55,441 nucleotides of DNA from an uncultured Lachnospiraceae bacterium (GTDB lineage: Bacteria; Bacillota; Clostridia; Lachnospirales; Lachnospiraceae): contig CAJTTO010000027.1 in the NCBI GenBank assembly GCA_910579275.1, positions 1 through 55,441 of the forward strand. The letters run 5' to 3'. Position 1 is the stretch's first letter. Each line of letters opens with the position of its first letter. The notes below the pieces were generated by a model. It was given only the letters and a program-made list of their open reading frames with translations, did not search any database and was not told the origin of the DNA. Of this stretch, positions 25,583-34,342 are shown piece after piece. The position numbers and the translations under genes are program-made.

Positions 25583-27739
25583 TTACCTTGCCACTGCCTT
25601 TTGTCTGATCGTGCGACGCCGGACGGCGTTTTCCTTATATGGTCTGACGAGCAGCCAGAAGAATCCAAGCACAAGCAGAAATGCCGCAGCCGTCCCGATG
25701 CCGAACACGCCCGTCGTGACAAAGGTGCCAATCTGATAAATGCACATAGAAACAATATATGCAAGACCGCACTGGTACCCGATGGCAAACCAGAACCATC
25801 CGGCATTGTTCATCTCTCTCCGAATGGCGCCCATCGCTGCAAAACATGGTGCACACAGCAGGTTGAACACCAGAAATCCGTAGGCTGCGGCAGGCGTCAT
25901 CACTGACGCAAGGTTTCCCCAGATTTCAGCCCCGTCTTCGGCAACCTCCGCAAATCCAAACAGCATGCCGAATGTCGCCACAACGTTTTCCTTCGCAATC
26001 AGACCTGTGACCGCCGCAACAGCCATCTTCCATCCCGCTCCCGCCTGTGTCCATCCAAGCGGCGCAAATATCCATGCAATACCGTTTCCGACTCTGGCAA
26101 GAATGCTCTCATTCAGCTCCTCTGTCATTCCAAATCCGTTCTCCGACCAGCCAAAACGCATCAAAAACCACAGGACAATTGTAGACAGCAAAATGATGGT
26201 ACCCGCCTTTTTGACAAATGACCATCCACGCTCCCACATGCTCCTGAGCACATTCCCTGCCGTCGGCATATGGTATGCCGGAAGTTCCATGACAAAAGGA
26301 GCCGGATCCCCTGCAAACATCCTTGTCTTTTTCAAAATAATTCCGGAACAGATAATTGCAGCAATACCTACAAAATATGAACTCCATGACACCCATCCCG
26401 CATTGTCGAAGAAAGCGCCTGCAATCAGGGCAATAATCGGAAGCTTCGCACCACACGGGACAAATGTCGTTGTCATAATTGTCATTTTCCTGTCCCTGTC
26501 GCTCTCAATGGTCCGCGATGCCATGATGCCCGGAACCCCGCATCCCGAACCGATTAGCATTGGAATAAACGACTTTCCTGAAAGTCCGAACTTGCGAAAT
26601 ATTCTGTCCATGATAAATGCCACGCGCGCCATATATCCACAGGCTTCGAGAAATGCGAGGAATGCAAACAGCACCAGCATCTGCGGAACGAACCCGATTA
26701 CTGCGCCGACACCTGCCACAATACCGTCGAGAATCAATGCCTGAAGCCACTTTGCACATCCGATTGCCGCAAGTCCCCCCCCGATTGCCGGAGGGATGAT
26801 TTCACCGAACAGGACATCGTTTGTCCAGTCTGTCACAAAAGTACCCACAGTTGTCACCGATATATGGTACACCAGAAACATAATCATGGCGAAAACAGGC
26901 AGCGCCAGCCATCTGTTTGTGACTATCCTATCAATTTTGTCAGATACCGTCAACTGGTTTTTATTCCTTTTTGTGACGCACGCACTGATAATTGAGGAAA
27001 TATACAAATACCGCTCATTTGTGATGATACTTTCTGTATCGTCATCAAACGCCGCTTCCATCTCCTGAATCACTGCTTCAGCATCAGGTGCACTGTCCAT
27101 CAGGCTTGCAATTTTTTCATCCTTTTCCAACAGTTTAATTGCAAAAAAACGCTTCTGCCCATATGGTATTTCCTGCCCCAGCTGCTCCTCCACCCGCATT
27201 ATCGCGCGCTCTGCCGTTTCATGGAACACGTGGACCGGAGCGGCTGCTTCCTTGTGTGCCGCGGCTACCGCAGCCTGTGCCGCTTTCTGAATTCCGATGC
27301 CTTTCAAAGCCGATATTTCAACGACCTCACATCCGAGTTTCTCGGAAAGCTTGTCAATATGTACCTTATCACCGTTCTTTTCCAGAATATCTGTCATATT
27401 GACAGCCATAACCATGGGAATTCCAAGTTCCATAAGCTGTGTTGAGAGGTAGAGGTTCCGCTCAATGTTCGTGCCGTCCACAAGATTCAGAATAGCGTCA
27501 GGACGCTCGCCAATCAGATAGTTCCTTGCCACTACCTCCTCTAGTGTATACGGTGAAAGGGAATAAATGCCGGGAAGATCCGTGATGATAACCTCTTTGT
27601 CTTCCTTCCATTTTCCCTCTTTCTTCTCGACGGTAACCCCCGGCCAGTTTCCGACAAACTGGTTGGAACCAGTCAGCGCATTAAACAATGTAGTCTTCCC
27701 GCAGTTCGGATTTCCTGCCAGTGCAATTTTAACAGACAT
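25583..27739 (-). CDS. feoB: ferrous iron transporter FeoB
   Basis: Inner-membrane Fe(II) importer of 718 residues with a cytosolic GTPase domain. GTPase motifs are GNPNCGKTT (residues 9-17), DLPGIYS and the NMTD base-recognition motif. The membrane domain includes the gate regions, with MLIGSGCGVPGIMASRT and MTTTFVPCGAKLPIIALI. Length and order are those of Firmicute FeoB. AAGGAGGG precedes the ATG. Two FeoA genes lie upstream. A palindromic operator-like site (27761-27777) sits just before the ribosome site, suggesting iron control of feoB separately from feoA. Confidence 0.96.
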   Translation of the reverse strand: MSVKIALAGNPNCGKTTLFNALTGSNQFVGNWPGVTVEKKEGKWKEDKEVIITDLPGIYSLSPYTLEEVVARNYLIGERPDAILNLVDGTNIERNLYLSTQLMELGIPMVMAVNMTDILEKNGDKVHIDKLSEKLGCEVVEISALKGIGIQKAAQAAVAAAHKEAAAPVHVFHETAERAIMRVEEQLGQEIPYGQKRFFAIKLLEKDEKIASLMDSAPDAEAVIQEMEAAFDDDTESIITNERYLYISSIISACVTKRNKNQLTVSDKIDRIVTNRWLALPVFAMIMFLVYHISVTTVGTFVTDWTNDVLFGEIIPPAIGGGLAAIGCAKWLQALILDGIVAGVGAVIGFVPQMLVLFAFLAFLEACGYMARVAFIMDRIFRKFGLSGKSFIPMLIGSGCGVPGIMASRTIESDRDRKMTIMTTTFVPCGAKLPIIALIAGAFFDNAGWVSWSSYFVGIAAIICSGIILKKTRMFAGDPAPFVMELPAYHMPTAGNVLRSMWERGWSFVKKAGTIILLSTIVLWFLMRFGWSENGFGMTEELNESILARVGNGIAWIFAPLGWTQAGAGWKMAVAAVTGLIAKENVVATFGMLFGFAEVAEDGAEIWGNLASVMTPAAAYGFLVFNLLCAPCFAAMGAIRREMNNAGWFWFAIGYQCGLAYIVSMCIYQIGTFVTTGVFGIGTAAAFLLVLGFFWLLVRPYKENAVRRRTIRQKAVAR

Positions 27740-27760
27740 GTTTTTCCCTCCTTATTTTTA

Positions 27761-27777
27761 TTAGTTATAACTAACTA
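27761..27777 (-). promoter_or_regulatory. operator-like palindrome upstream of feoB
   Basis: TTAGTTATAACTAACTA matches the site at 28315-28331 in 15 of 17 positions, the only differences being in the centre. The core TTAGTTATAACTAA is a perfect palindrome. Half-sites of TTAG type are characteristic of DtxR/IdeR/MntR regulators, so an iron- or manganese-responsive repressor is the likely binder. The site lies 22 bases upstream of the feoB start codon. Confidence 0.68.
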
Positions 27778-27791
27778 TATCTCAAAAAAAA

Positions 27792-28013
27792 TTATTCCAC
27801 AAGAATCATCTCCGCATCGGCTTTTCGAAGCGACAGTTCATATCCTCTGACTGTCACTTCCACTGGATCTCCCAGCGGAGCCACTTTCCGCACAACGACA
27901 TCCACACCTTTTGTAATGCCCATATCCATAATTCTCCTTTTGACCGGACCTTCTCCACTGAGCCGTGACACACGCACGGTCTGTCCACATGGTATCTCCT
28001 TAAGTGTTCTCAT
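27792..28013 (-). CDS. feoA: FeoA domain protein (first)
   Basis: A 73-residue SH3-like FeoA protein that supports FeoB function at the cytoplasmic face of the membrane. The family pattern is seen in LSGEGPVKRRIMDMGITKG and the closing RGYELSLRKADAEMI. It lies between a second FeoA gene and feoB on the same strand, with 52 bases to feoB containing the palindromic operator-like site. Confidence 0.9.
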   Translation of the reverse strand: MRTLKEIPCGQTVRVSRLSGEGPVKRRIMDMGITKGVDVVVRKVAPLGDPVEVTVRGYELSLRKADAEMILVE

Positions 28014-28062
28014 TTACACCCTCCTTACTACTCCAATCTTTATCTGAATTTCCAAACACGCT

Positions 28063-28272
28063 CTAGACAACAATCTTATTCGCCATATCCTTTCCGATGG
28101 CGACACGGGAATCTTTCACGTTGACAATCATGTTTCCATCTATGTCAGACACCACTACGACAGAACTTCCGGCAACAAAACCAAGTTTCGCCAGAAACTG
28201 CCTTGTCTCCTCTTTTCCGCCAACTTTCTTGATTTCCAGTGACTCACCGATATTCGCCATACTTAACGGCAT
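28063..28272 (-). CDS. feoA: FeoA domain protein (second)
   Basis: A 69-residue FeoA-like protein (GGKEETRQFLAKLGFVAGSS, ending DSRVAIGKDMANKIVV). It is clearly divergent from the neighbouring FeoA; two different FeoA proteins with one FeoB are common in Clostridia. ATG 28272 is chosen since GAGAGGAG precedes it by 9 bases; upstream ATGs at 28281 and 28293 lie at or before that ribosome site. It is the first gene of the iron unit and follows the promoter at 28317-28345. Confidence 0.87.
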   Translation of the reverse strand: MPLSMANIGESLEIKKVGGKEETRQFLAKLGFVAGSSVVVVSDIDGNMIVNVKDSRVAIGKDMANKIVV

Positions 28273-28314
28273 TGTACGCATCTCCTCTCTCATGTTATTT
28301 CGTTCTTACGATAA

Positions 28315-28345
28315 TTAGTATATACTAACTATAATTAGTTGTCAA
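28315..28345 (-). promoter_or_regulatory. feo promoter with overlapping metalloregulator operator
   Basis: On the minus strand TTGACA (28340-28345) is separated by exactly 17 bases from TATACT (28317-28322). The palindrome TTAGTATATACTAACTA (28315-28331) covers the -10, the ideal place for a repressor. The same motif recurs before feoB at 27761. A DtxR/IdeR-type iron repressor is the most likely ligand from the TTAG half-sites; the regulator gene is not in this window. Confidence 0.78.
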
Positions 28346-28401
28346 TACTGCAATGTAAAATTTTTCCTTTCCGGTTTTGGATTCTAATTTCTTACCTATG
28401 C

Positions 28402-28441
28402 AAAAAAACCCTGCCTATCAACATATCGTCAATAAGCAGGG
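28402..28441 (-). terminator. ldh terminator
   Basis: On the minus strand CCCTGC ... GCAGGG forms a stem around a loop of about 21 bases with further weak pairing, followed directly by seven T residues. It lies 21 bases after the lactate dehydrogenase stop codon. Confidence 0.82.
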
Positions 28442-28462
28442 CTTTACCCGACTCTGTCACTA

Positions 28463-29413
28463 TCAGATATTCAGTTCCTTAATTACTCCTGCAAGCGTAT
28501 CTGCAGACTGTTTCAGCTTTTCCTGCTCCTCCTCGTTCAAAGCAATCGGCACTCTCGTCTGGACACCGTCCTCACCGATAACCGCAGGCATACTCAGCGC
28601 CATTCCCTCAATGCCATACTCTCCATGTATCATTCTTGAAATCGGTAAAATGGAACGTTCATTCCGCACAATTGCCTCGCAGATTCGTCTCACCGACATC
28701 GCGATGCCATAGTATGTTGCTCTCTTTTTGGAAATAATTTCATATGCGCAGTTCTTGACTTCCTCCGCAATTCTCTCCATGGACTCCTCATGCTGAAAAT
28801 GTCCTCTCAGCTCGCAGAAATCATTTAACGGCACGCCTGATACATTGGCACTGCTCCATGCGGCAATTTCGCTGTCTCCATGTTCCCCGATGATAAATGC
28901 GTGCACGCTCTTGCTGTCAACATCCAGATGCTCCCCAAGCTTATACTTAAGCCTTGCCGTGTCAAGCACCGTTCCCGAACCAATGACTCTGTTCTCCGGC
29001 ATATTGCTGAGTTTGCACGCAACATAGGTAAGAATGTCCACAGGATTCGATACGACAAGAAGAAGCCCCTGATAATTTCTGCTCGCAATTTCAGGTATAA
29101 TGCTCTTGAAAATCGCTACATTTTTGTGCACCAAATCAAGGCGTGTCTCGTCCGGTTTTTGGTTCGCGCCTGCTGTGATAATGACGATTGCCGCATCCAC
29201 AATGTCATCATAACCGCCTGCATAGATATCCACATGCCCGATAAAGGGAATGCCGTGTGCAATGTCAAGCGCCTCCCCTTCTGCCCTGTCGTGGTCGGCA
29301 TCTATCAGCACCATCTCCGAGAACAGACCACTCTGCATCAGACAGAAAGCGATTGACGAACCGACGAAACCACATCCTACAATTGCAACTTTTCTGTTAT
29401 TAATTACCTTCAT
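28463..29413 (-). CDS. ldh: L-lactate dehydrogenase
   Basis: NADH-dependent reduction of pyruvate to L-lactate in the cytoplasm, a fermentative redox outlet. It shows the nucleotide motif VGCGFVGSS, the substrate loop GANQKPDETR whose Gln marks lactate rather than malate specificity, the catalytic His in IGEHGDSE and Arg in the SNPVDILTYV-linked region. The 316-residue length is normal. AAGGAGGG precedes the ATG. It is a single-gene unit with its own terminator. Confidence 0.93.
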   Translation of the reverse strand: MKVINNRKVAIVGCGFVGSSIAFCLMQSGLFSEMVLIDADHDRAEGEALDIAHGIPFIGHVDIYAGGYDDIVDAAIVIITAGANQKPDETRLDLVHKNVAIFKSIIPEIASRNYQGLLLVVSNPVDILTYVACKLSNMPENRVIGSGTVLDTARLKYKLGEHLDVDSKSVHAFIIGEHGDSEIAAWSSANVSGVPLNDFCELRGHFQHEESMERIAEEVKNCAYEIISKKRATYYGIAMSVRRICEAIVRNERSILPISRMIHGEYGIEGMALSMPAVIGEDGVQTRVPIALNEEEQEKLKQSADTLAGVIKELNI

Positions 29414-29489
29414 TATAATCCCTCCTTATAAATCTTTAATATTCTTTCCTTTTTTATCAATATGATACTGCTTTCCGTAAATATTTGCA

Positions 29490-29903
29490 TTACAGCACAA
29501 ATCCGCTCGAGGTCATATGTGCAACCTGATTTCCAAGCTCATCGCCCACCTTTACCTCATAATAGCAGGTTGTTCTTCCCTCTTTGATTTTCTGCGCTTT
29601 GGCAATCAGTCTCTCCCCTTTTGCCCTGCCAAGAAAGCTGATCGATGCGTTGAGCGACACTTGCGGATTTTTATTCCAGTTCGAAGCTACCGCAAAGGCA
29701 AAGTCCGCAAGTGTGAAAATTGCTCCTCCCATGACTTCCCCCAGCGCATTCCTGTGTGTCTCATTAAGTTTTACGGAGCATTGAGCATACCCCTCATCCA
29801 CAGCGTCTATCACGGCACCGTTTACCGTTGCAAAGCGATCCTGTGAAAACTTCTCCCGAACATCGTCAAGCGTCATCTTTTCCATTTCTTCTGTATCCTT
29901 CAT
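29490..29903 (-). CDS. PaaI-type hotdog-fold acyl-CoA thioesterase
   Basis: A 137-residue hotdog-fold protein with the PaaI/YbgC-type active region HRNALGEVMGGAIFTLADFAFA, consistent with hydrolysis of aryl- or acyl-CoA thioesters. The strand-forming tail CYYEVKVGDELGNQVAHM is typical. GGGAG precedes the ATG. It follows a TetR regulator gene by 87 bases on the same strand. Given the arylacetyl-CoA genes at 0.7-4.4 kb, an aryl-CoA substrate is possible, but the genes are far apart and there is no direct link. Confidence 0.85.
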   Translation of the reverse strand: MKDTEEMEKMTLDDVREKFSQDRFATVNGAVIDAVDEGYAQCSVKLNETHRNALGEVMGGAIFTLADFAFAVASNWNKNPQVSLNASISFLGRAKGERLIAKAQKIKEGRTTCYYEVKVGDELGNQVAHMTSSGFVL

Positions 29904-29990
29904 ATCATTTCTCCCTTTTCACTATGAATATATGAAAAGCATGGCAATTTTTATTCTAACCATGCTTTCCGTTTCCTTTTCAGTGTGCAC

Positions 29991-30578
29991 TTATTTCACC
30001 ACCATGCCCAGCGTTCCCATAATATATTCAATTTCCCTGTCGACAACTTCCGCCGTGACACCTATCGTCTGCGCCGATACTTTGAGCCCTTCTATCGTAT
30101 ACGCGATGTTGCGCGCAGCTTCCGCTGCATCCTCGCACACCATCCACTCCTGTGCCACACCGTCCGCTATCAGTTTCTCCAAGGCTGCTATATTTTCCAA
30201 AAATAATTTTTTGACAGGATTGTCATTTTTAACGGGTTTATTTTCAAACAGATACTCATATATAGCCGCCGCGATATTATCTTTCTTGCGCAGTATCACT
30301 TTTTTCTGCTCGTCAAGATATTGCAGCATCACTTCACCCGGTGTAGCATGGGATGCCTGTGCCTTTTCCATGGCGGATCCCACACCGGCATACTCCTCTG
30401 CCAGCACGGCCTCAAACAGCTCCTTTGTATTGGAAAAATACAGATAAAGACCGCCGCGGCTGATATCACATGCCTCAACAATGTCTTTCATCGTGACAGC
30501 TCGATAGCCGTTTCTGTAAAATACATTCCGCGCTTTCTCTATTATATACTTTCTTTTCTGTAATGATTTGTCTCCCAT
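29991..30578 (-). CDS. TetR family transcriptional regulator
   Basis: A 195-residue one-component regulator. The N-terminal helix-turn-helix is plain: IIEKARNVFYRNGYRAVTMK followed by DIVEACDISRGGLYLYF. The C-terminal ligand domain is not specific to a known group. It begins 16 bases after the gene of unknown function at 30595-31059, so they are probably co-transcribed, and it precedes the thioesterase gene. It likely controls this small unit. Confidence 0.9.
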   Translation of the reverse strand: MGDKSLQKRKYIIEKARNVFYRNGYRAVTMKDIVEACDISRGGLYLYFSNTKELFEAVLAEEYAGVGSAMEKAQASHATPGEVMLQYLDEQKKVILRKKDNIAAAIYEYLFENKPVKNDNPVKKLFLENIAALEKLIADGVAQEWMVCEDAAEAARNIAYTIEGLKVSAQTIGVTAEVVDREIEYIMGTLGMVVK

Positions 30579-30594
30579 GCCTTATGCTCCTGTC

Positions 30595-31059
30595 TTAATA
30601 TTCCAGTGGCTTTCTGATTTCCATTAATTCTTTCAACTTCAGAAGAATTGCAAGATATACTCCGTTTTGGACGCCCTCCGCCCACACTGCACCTTTTACG
30701 TCCCCGCGCAGCGCATATTTTGACAAAATGTCCCCCAGAACAGTTATCTCCTGTAAGGAGCTGGCACTTATCACGCGGAGTTCATCTGCCGGCGTCTTGA
30801 TGCGGTACCGTGAATAGGTGTACACATAATTTCTGTTTAAAAAATCCGTCTTCTTGATTTCTTTGATAAAGCTAAGCAGCGTTGCGTCATAAACCGGAAC
30901 TGCCATAGAGGTTTTCTCAATTCCTTCCCCACTGTAAATATCCGATGCAGTGGTACCACTCTTGTTCTGAAGCCATGACAGATATTTCATCAGTCTTGCC
31001 ACATCATCCCTGTAACAAATGATTATCTCATCCCTCGAAAGTCTAAGGCTGTCCTGCAT
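30595..31059 (-). CDS. conserved-looking protein of unknown function
   Basis: A soluble protein of 154 residues with no signal peptide or membrane segment and no family that I recognise. It has mixed alpha/beta composition; notable stretches are EIIICYRDDVARLMKYLSWL and FLNRNYVYTYSRYRI. ATG 31059 is chosen since GGGAGG precedes it; an ATG at 31074 lies upstream of that ribosome site. It precedes a TetR regulator gene by 16 bases, which suggests a shared function or control. Normal codon use and a good ribosome site support it as a real gene. Confidence 0.72.
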   Translation of the reverse strand: MQDSLRLSRDEIIICYRDDVARLMKYLSWLQNKSGTTASDIYSGEGIEKTSMAVPVYDATLLSFIKEIKKTDFLNRNYVYTYSRYRIKTPADELRVISASSLQEITVLGDILSKYALRGDVKGAVWAEGVQNGVYLAILLKLKELMEIRKPLEY

Positions 31060-31192
31060 GTCAGTTCCTCCCATTTCCTATTTTTTCTGTGCGCATTAAA
31101 ATGCCACACACTCGAATGCTTTCATTTATGTACTATTCTATCACAAAATAACAAAAAGTACAGCAGTTATTGTTATTTTTTGTATGTTTTTG

Positions 31193-31329
31193 GTAACAGT
31201 TCAGCCCAGGACTTTGCACTGGCTGCAAAGTCCGTGAAATAGCGTAGTGGCAGAGATGCATCAAGACACCACGAAGTGGTTTTGCATGGCTTGGTGCTCG
31301 TAACAGGAAGCCGAAGGCTGAACTGTTAC
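31193..31329. repeat. palindromic repeat, family B (copy B2)
   Basis: A 137-bp copy with the same 14-bp inverted ends as B1. Its first stem reads GGACTTTGCA / TGCAAAGTCC, differing from B1 by a compensated C-G to T-A change. The second stem encloses CCAC gaag TGG. It lies between the unknown gene at 30595 and the VanZ gene, followed after 7 bases by a partial copy. Confidence 0.85.
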
Positions 31330-31336
31330 TGTTTTT

Positions 31337-31413
31337 GTAACAGTTCACCCCAGAATTTTGCTTTGGCTGTAAAGTCCTTGCAACAATGTAGTGGCAGAGA
31401 TGCATCAAGACAC
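31337..31413. repeat. palindromic repeat, family B (partial copy B2')
   Basis: The left half of a family B element (GTAACAGTTCACCCCAGAAT...GATGCATCAAGACAC) in the same orientation as B2, starting 8 bases after B2 ends. The right half is missing, and the first stem is weakened by mismatches (AATTTTGC with GTAAAG), as expected for a decaying copy. The remaining 144 bases to the VanZ gene are AT-rich with no other feature. Confidence 0.72.
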
Positions 31414-31557
31414 GGCACATAGCTTTAGCACCAATATAGTAGGTTTATATGGCTTGTTTAATCAAAATTTAATGAATTATTTATTGCTTATTCGCTTATA
31501 TTCTGGTTACTATAAGAATATGTTTTTTGCCGCAATTCTTTTACGAGGAGAAATACT

Positions 31558-32082
31558 ATGAGATTTGAGTCCGTAATAAAATTTTTACTGCGCTTTCTAT
31601 TGAAGCCACTGTCCTTTATTCCTGCACTCATTATGATGTACATTATCTTTTCTTTTTCTGCTCAGGATGGCACAACCAGTTCCAACCTGAGCTACAAGGT
31701 TACTTACAAAGCCGTCTCCATGGCTGACGAGGCTCTGGATCTGGAACTGACAGACAAACAGATTTCACGCTGCATCCGGAAAATACACTTTTATGTGCGC
31801 AAACTCGCCCATTTTTCGGAATACTTTCTGCTTGCTGTCTCCGTTGCATTTCCCTTGTATGTATATGGCATACGCGGAATGTGGCTGGTTATTACAGGAG
31901 GCATCCTCTGTGTGGGATTTGCGTCCCTTGACGAGATTCACCAGCTTTTCGTGCGCGGAAGAGGGTGTTCCGTGCGCGATGTCGTGATAGACAGCTGCGG
32001 TTCGCTTATTGGAATTTTGTTTGTAAGACTTTTCGGTTATATCGGTAGAAAGACAATTTTTGAACCATTAAGCAAGCATTAG
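31558..32082 (+). CDS. VanZ family membrane protein
   Basis: A 174-residue membrane protein with four hydrophobic segments. VanZ features are RKLAHFSEYFLLAVSVAF and FASLDEIHQLFVRGRGCSVRD followed by SCGSLIG. The family includes the teicoplanin-resistance accessory protein VanZ, but most members, such as this solitary gene, have no proven role. GAGGAG precedes the ATG. It is flanked by repeats upstream and by a bidirectional terminator downstream. Confidence 0.87.
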   Translation: MRFESVIKFLLRFLLKPLSFIPALIMMYIIFSFSAQDGTTSSNLSYKVTYKAVSMADEALDLELTDKQISRCIRKIHFYVRKLAHFSEYFLLAVSVAFPLYVYGIRGMWLVITGGILCVGFASLDEIHQLFVRGRGCSVRDVVIDSCGSLIGILFVRLFGYIGRKTIFEPLSKH

Positions 32083-32237
32083 TGTGCATTTTGCTTATTT
32101 TAGCTAATATAATGTCATATTTTTACAATATAGTTATAGATTGTAAGCTTGTTTTATTGTATCATATTAATAGTTTAGCAGAGATGCTAGACTTGCTAAT
32201 TAGCAAATTCCGGAAGAATTCCCCTTTTACACAAAAC

Positions 32238-32270
32238 TAGGAGCCTGATTACTCAGGCTCCTATGTTTTT
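32238..32270. terminator. bidirectional terminator
   Basis: Perfect 11-bp stem TAGGAGCCTGA / TCAGGCTCCTA with a 4-base loop, followed by TGTTTTT on the plus strand and by GTTTT on the minus strand. It separates the plus-strand VanZ gene from the minus-strand esterase gene. Confidence 0.88.
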
Positions 32271-32324
32271 ATGCGCAGGGGTGCGTAAGGAAATTAGCAG
32301 CTTTGCTGCACGCACCCCGCGCAT
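32271..32324. other. large GC-rich hairpin
   Basis: ATGCGC-A-GGGGTGCGT pairs with ACGCACCCC-GCGCAT to give 15 bp with a single bulged A, and the loop contains GCAGC ttt GCTGC as a second hairpin. It abuts the preceding terminator. There is no T-run of the usual kind on the plus strand beyond TTTTGATTT. It may be a second terminator or a small mobile palindrome remnant. Confidence 0.6.
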
Positions 32325-32353
32325 TTTGATTTAACTTTTTTAATCCGTCAGTA

Positions 32354-33184
32354 TTATAGGCTGACATAATTGCATTTCAGCCAGTTCTTGCATAGTTCAA
32401 TCCACTGTGCACACTGTGGTTCAATCTCATTGCCTTCCAGCATTGCGGTCTCCTTTGTCGCCAGCGCATATCCATGCCCGCCGTGGGGAAAGACATGGTA
32501 CTCAAAATTGACGCCTGCCTTTCTCAGTGCGGACGCAAACAGCAGCGAATTCTCAAGCGGAACGGCGCCGTCCTCAAAGGTATGCCACATAAATACGGGC
32601 GGCATCCGGTCTGTCACCTGATTTTCCAGACTCAATTCGCGCTCCAGCGCCTCATCTGCTTTCGCTCCCATCAGGTTAACAAAACTTCCTCTGTGGGCAA
32701 AGTCGCCCGATGTAATAACAGGGTATGCAAGAATCATCCCATTTGGCTGATAGCACTCTTTTTTCATATGCATCTCTTTTTCCAGCCAGTCTTTATCCCA
32801 GAAACATCCGAGACTTGCGGCAAGATGCCCCCCTGCCGAAAAACCCGCAACCAGTATCTTATCCTTATCAACGGCATATTCATCCGCGTGCTCCCTGATA
32901 TACGCGGTTGACCATGCAAGCTCCTTAAGCTCCTGCGGATGCTCCACGCCCTGTTTCGCAATATCGTACCAGAGCACTGCCGCATGGCAGCCTGCCGTGA
33001 GGAAATGGAACGCAATCGGTTCCCCTTCCCTCACAGACACATGCTCATACCCTCCGCCCGGGCAGATGAGTACCATGGGACGCCTGCGCTCCCCGTATGT
33101 GTCAGGATGGTCATCCTGAATATACAGCACCAGCTCTGCCTGCACTGTCCCTTCAACCCCTACCTTAATCTTTTCATATTTCAT
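32354..33184 (-). CDS. alpha/beta hydrolase (carbohydrate esterase-like)
   Basis: A 276-residue cytoplasmic serine hydrolase of the BD-FAE/acetyl-esterase type. It shows the oxyanion-hole loop LICPGGGYEHVS, the nucleophile elbow AGFSAGGH, the Asp in WHTFEDGAVPLENS and the His in FPHGGHGY. No signal peptide is present, so it acts inside the cell, plausibly on acetylated oligosaccharides taken up after plant or host glycan breakdown. AGGACAGG precedes the ATG. No sugar-utilisation genes adjoin to refine the substrate. Confidence 0.88.
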   Translation of the reverse strand: MKYEKIKVGVEGTVQAELVLYIQDDHPDTYGERRRPMVLICPGGGYEHVSVREGEPIAFHFLTAGCHAAVLWYDIAKQGVEHPQELKELAWSTAYIREHADEYAVDKDKILVAGFSAGGHLAASLGCFWDKDWLEKEMHMKKECYQPNGMILAYPVITSGDFAHRGSFVNLMGAKADEALERELSLENQVTDRMPPVFMWHTFEDGAVPLENSLLFASALRKAGVNFEYHVFPHGGHGYALATKETAMLEGNEIEPQCAQWIELCKNWLKCNYVSL

Positions 33185-33214
33185 ACAACAATCCTGTCCT
33201 TTCCGCTGCCGCTG

Positions 33215-34303
33215 TCAATTAAAGGCTACCGGTCTTCCCTTCTGTGCCACTGCGATATATGTTTTTCCTTCGTTTAACTGTATCTCATTGCCAAGGTCGT
33301 CATAATATACAGTCGGTGTATAATCCCCTGTCTTCTGCCATGTGACATGAATGCATTTTCCTTTTGTAAAGTAATAACCGTCCTCCGTGTTGTCAATATT
33401 CTGGAAGTAGAGATATCCCTTCGCGTCAAGTGTGGTCCATTTTGTGTTCTGTACAATGACATTGGCAAATTTCAGCTGCTGCCCGTTCAGTCCGTCCGTC
33501 TGTGCCTTGCCATGGATAGACTTATAGTACATCCCATCCGCGGGATTGTATACAAACGCACTCTTTGTATATGGAAATACCTGTGAAAGATCGATTGCGT
33601 TTGCCGTTGCAGCTGCTGCACCGTACTGTTCAAGTGTATTGATGCCGTTTGCAAACGTAAAATGCTTTGCATTGTAAAACCCTTCCCTGATATTCAGCGG
33701 ATACCCGAGCTGGGCACATGCATTGACAATGTTCGGTGCAGTCGTGTACGCATTGTGCGGCGCTTTCTTGTCCGACGTCCGGAAAAACGCATTGGAGCCC
33801 GGCGCTCCACCGCCTACGCCATACTGGTTCGTTCCGGAAATGTTATTGATATCAGGAGCCGTTATACGGTCTTTCATATAGACAACACCGCCAAAATGAA
33901 TCAGAATCGGATCCCACTCCGTAGCCTCCGGCAGATAGTACGCACGGCAGCTCCTGACATTGCCGATTTTGGAAAGACCTGTCCAGTTGCTTATCACTGC
34001 CATCTGGCGGGAAATGTTTCCCTCCTCCATAATTTCATACAACACATCTGCACTGCCGATGCCATAAGAAGGCTGTGCCACCTTATCCGTCGGCATCATG
34101 ACTGCGATTGGCCGCACCACTGCCTGTTCTGCCGGCACCAGCTCATTTGTATACACGCTCCTGACATATCCAGGCAATGCCTCGTCAGCCTTTACAGTCG
34201 ACAGCGGCACGGCGCCGTTTGCGGGCATCGCTGCCAGTGTCACTGCCGCCATTATGACAGCTGCTGTCCTTTTCAATGTTCGTCCTACGAGTAATTTTTT
34301 CAT
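33215..34303 (-). CDS. secreted DUF3048 (YerB-like) protein
   Basis: An exported protein of 362 residues with a signal peptide (basic MKKLLVGRTLKR, hydrophobic core, AMPANGA cleavage region) and no lipobox cysteine. The family DUF3048 is seen in RPIAVMMPTDKVAQPSYGIG, SADVLYEIMEEG and the C-terminal GKCIHVTWQKTGDYTPTVYYDD. Its function is unknown; Bacillus YerB is a lipoprotein. AAGGAAAGG precedes the ATG. It is transcribed after recQ, 39 bases downstream of it. Confidence 0.85.
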   Translation of the reverse strand: MKKLLVGRTLKRTAAVIMAAVTLAAMPANGAVPLSTVKADEALPGYVRSVYTNELVPAEQAVVRPIAVMMPTDKVAQPSYGIGSADVLYEIMEEGNISRQMAVISNWTGLSKIGNVRSCRAYYLPEATEWDPILIHFGGVVYMKDRITAPDINNISGTNQYGVGGGAPGSNAFFRTSDKKAPHNAYTTAPNIVNACAQLGYPLNIREGFYNAKHFTFANGINTLEQYGAAAATANAIDLSQVFPYTKSAFVYNPADGMYYKSIHGKAQTDGLNGQQLKFANVIVQNTKWTTLDAKGYLYFQNIDNTEDGYYFTKGKCIHVTWQKTGDYTPTVYYDDLGNEIQLNEGKTYIAVAQKGRPVAFN

Positions 34304-34342
34304 TTACATTCCCTTTCCTTTCTTGATTTCTTCCGCACGAAA

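Noticed and set aside
25965..26744. 259-codon plus-strand open frame opposite feoB
   Set aside because: Antisense shadow of feoB; Pro/Ser/Ile-rich composition and no family features.
31193..31413. CRISPR array
   Set aside because: The two adjacent repeats are 137-bp palindromes, one partial, with no regular short repeat-spacer pattern and no cas genes nearby.
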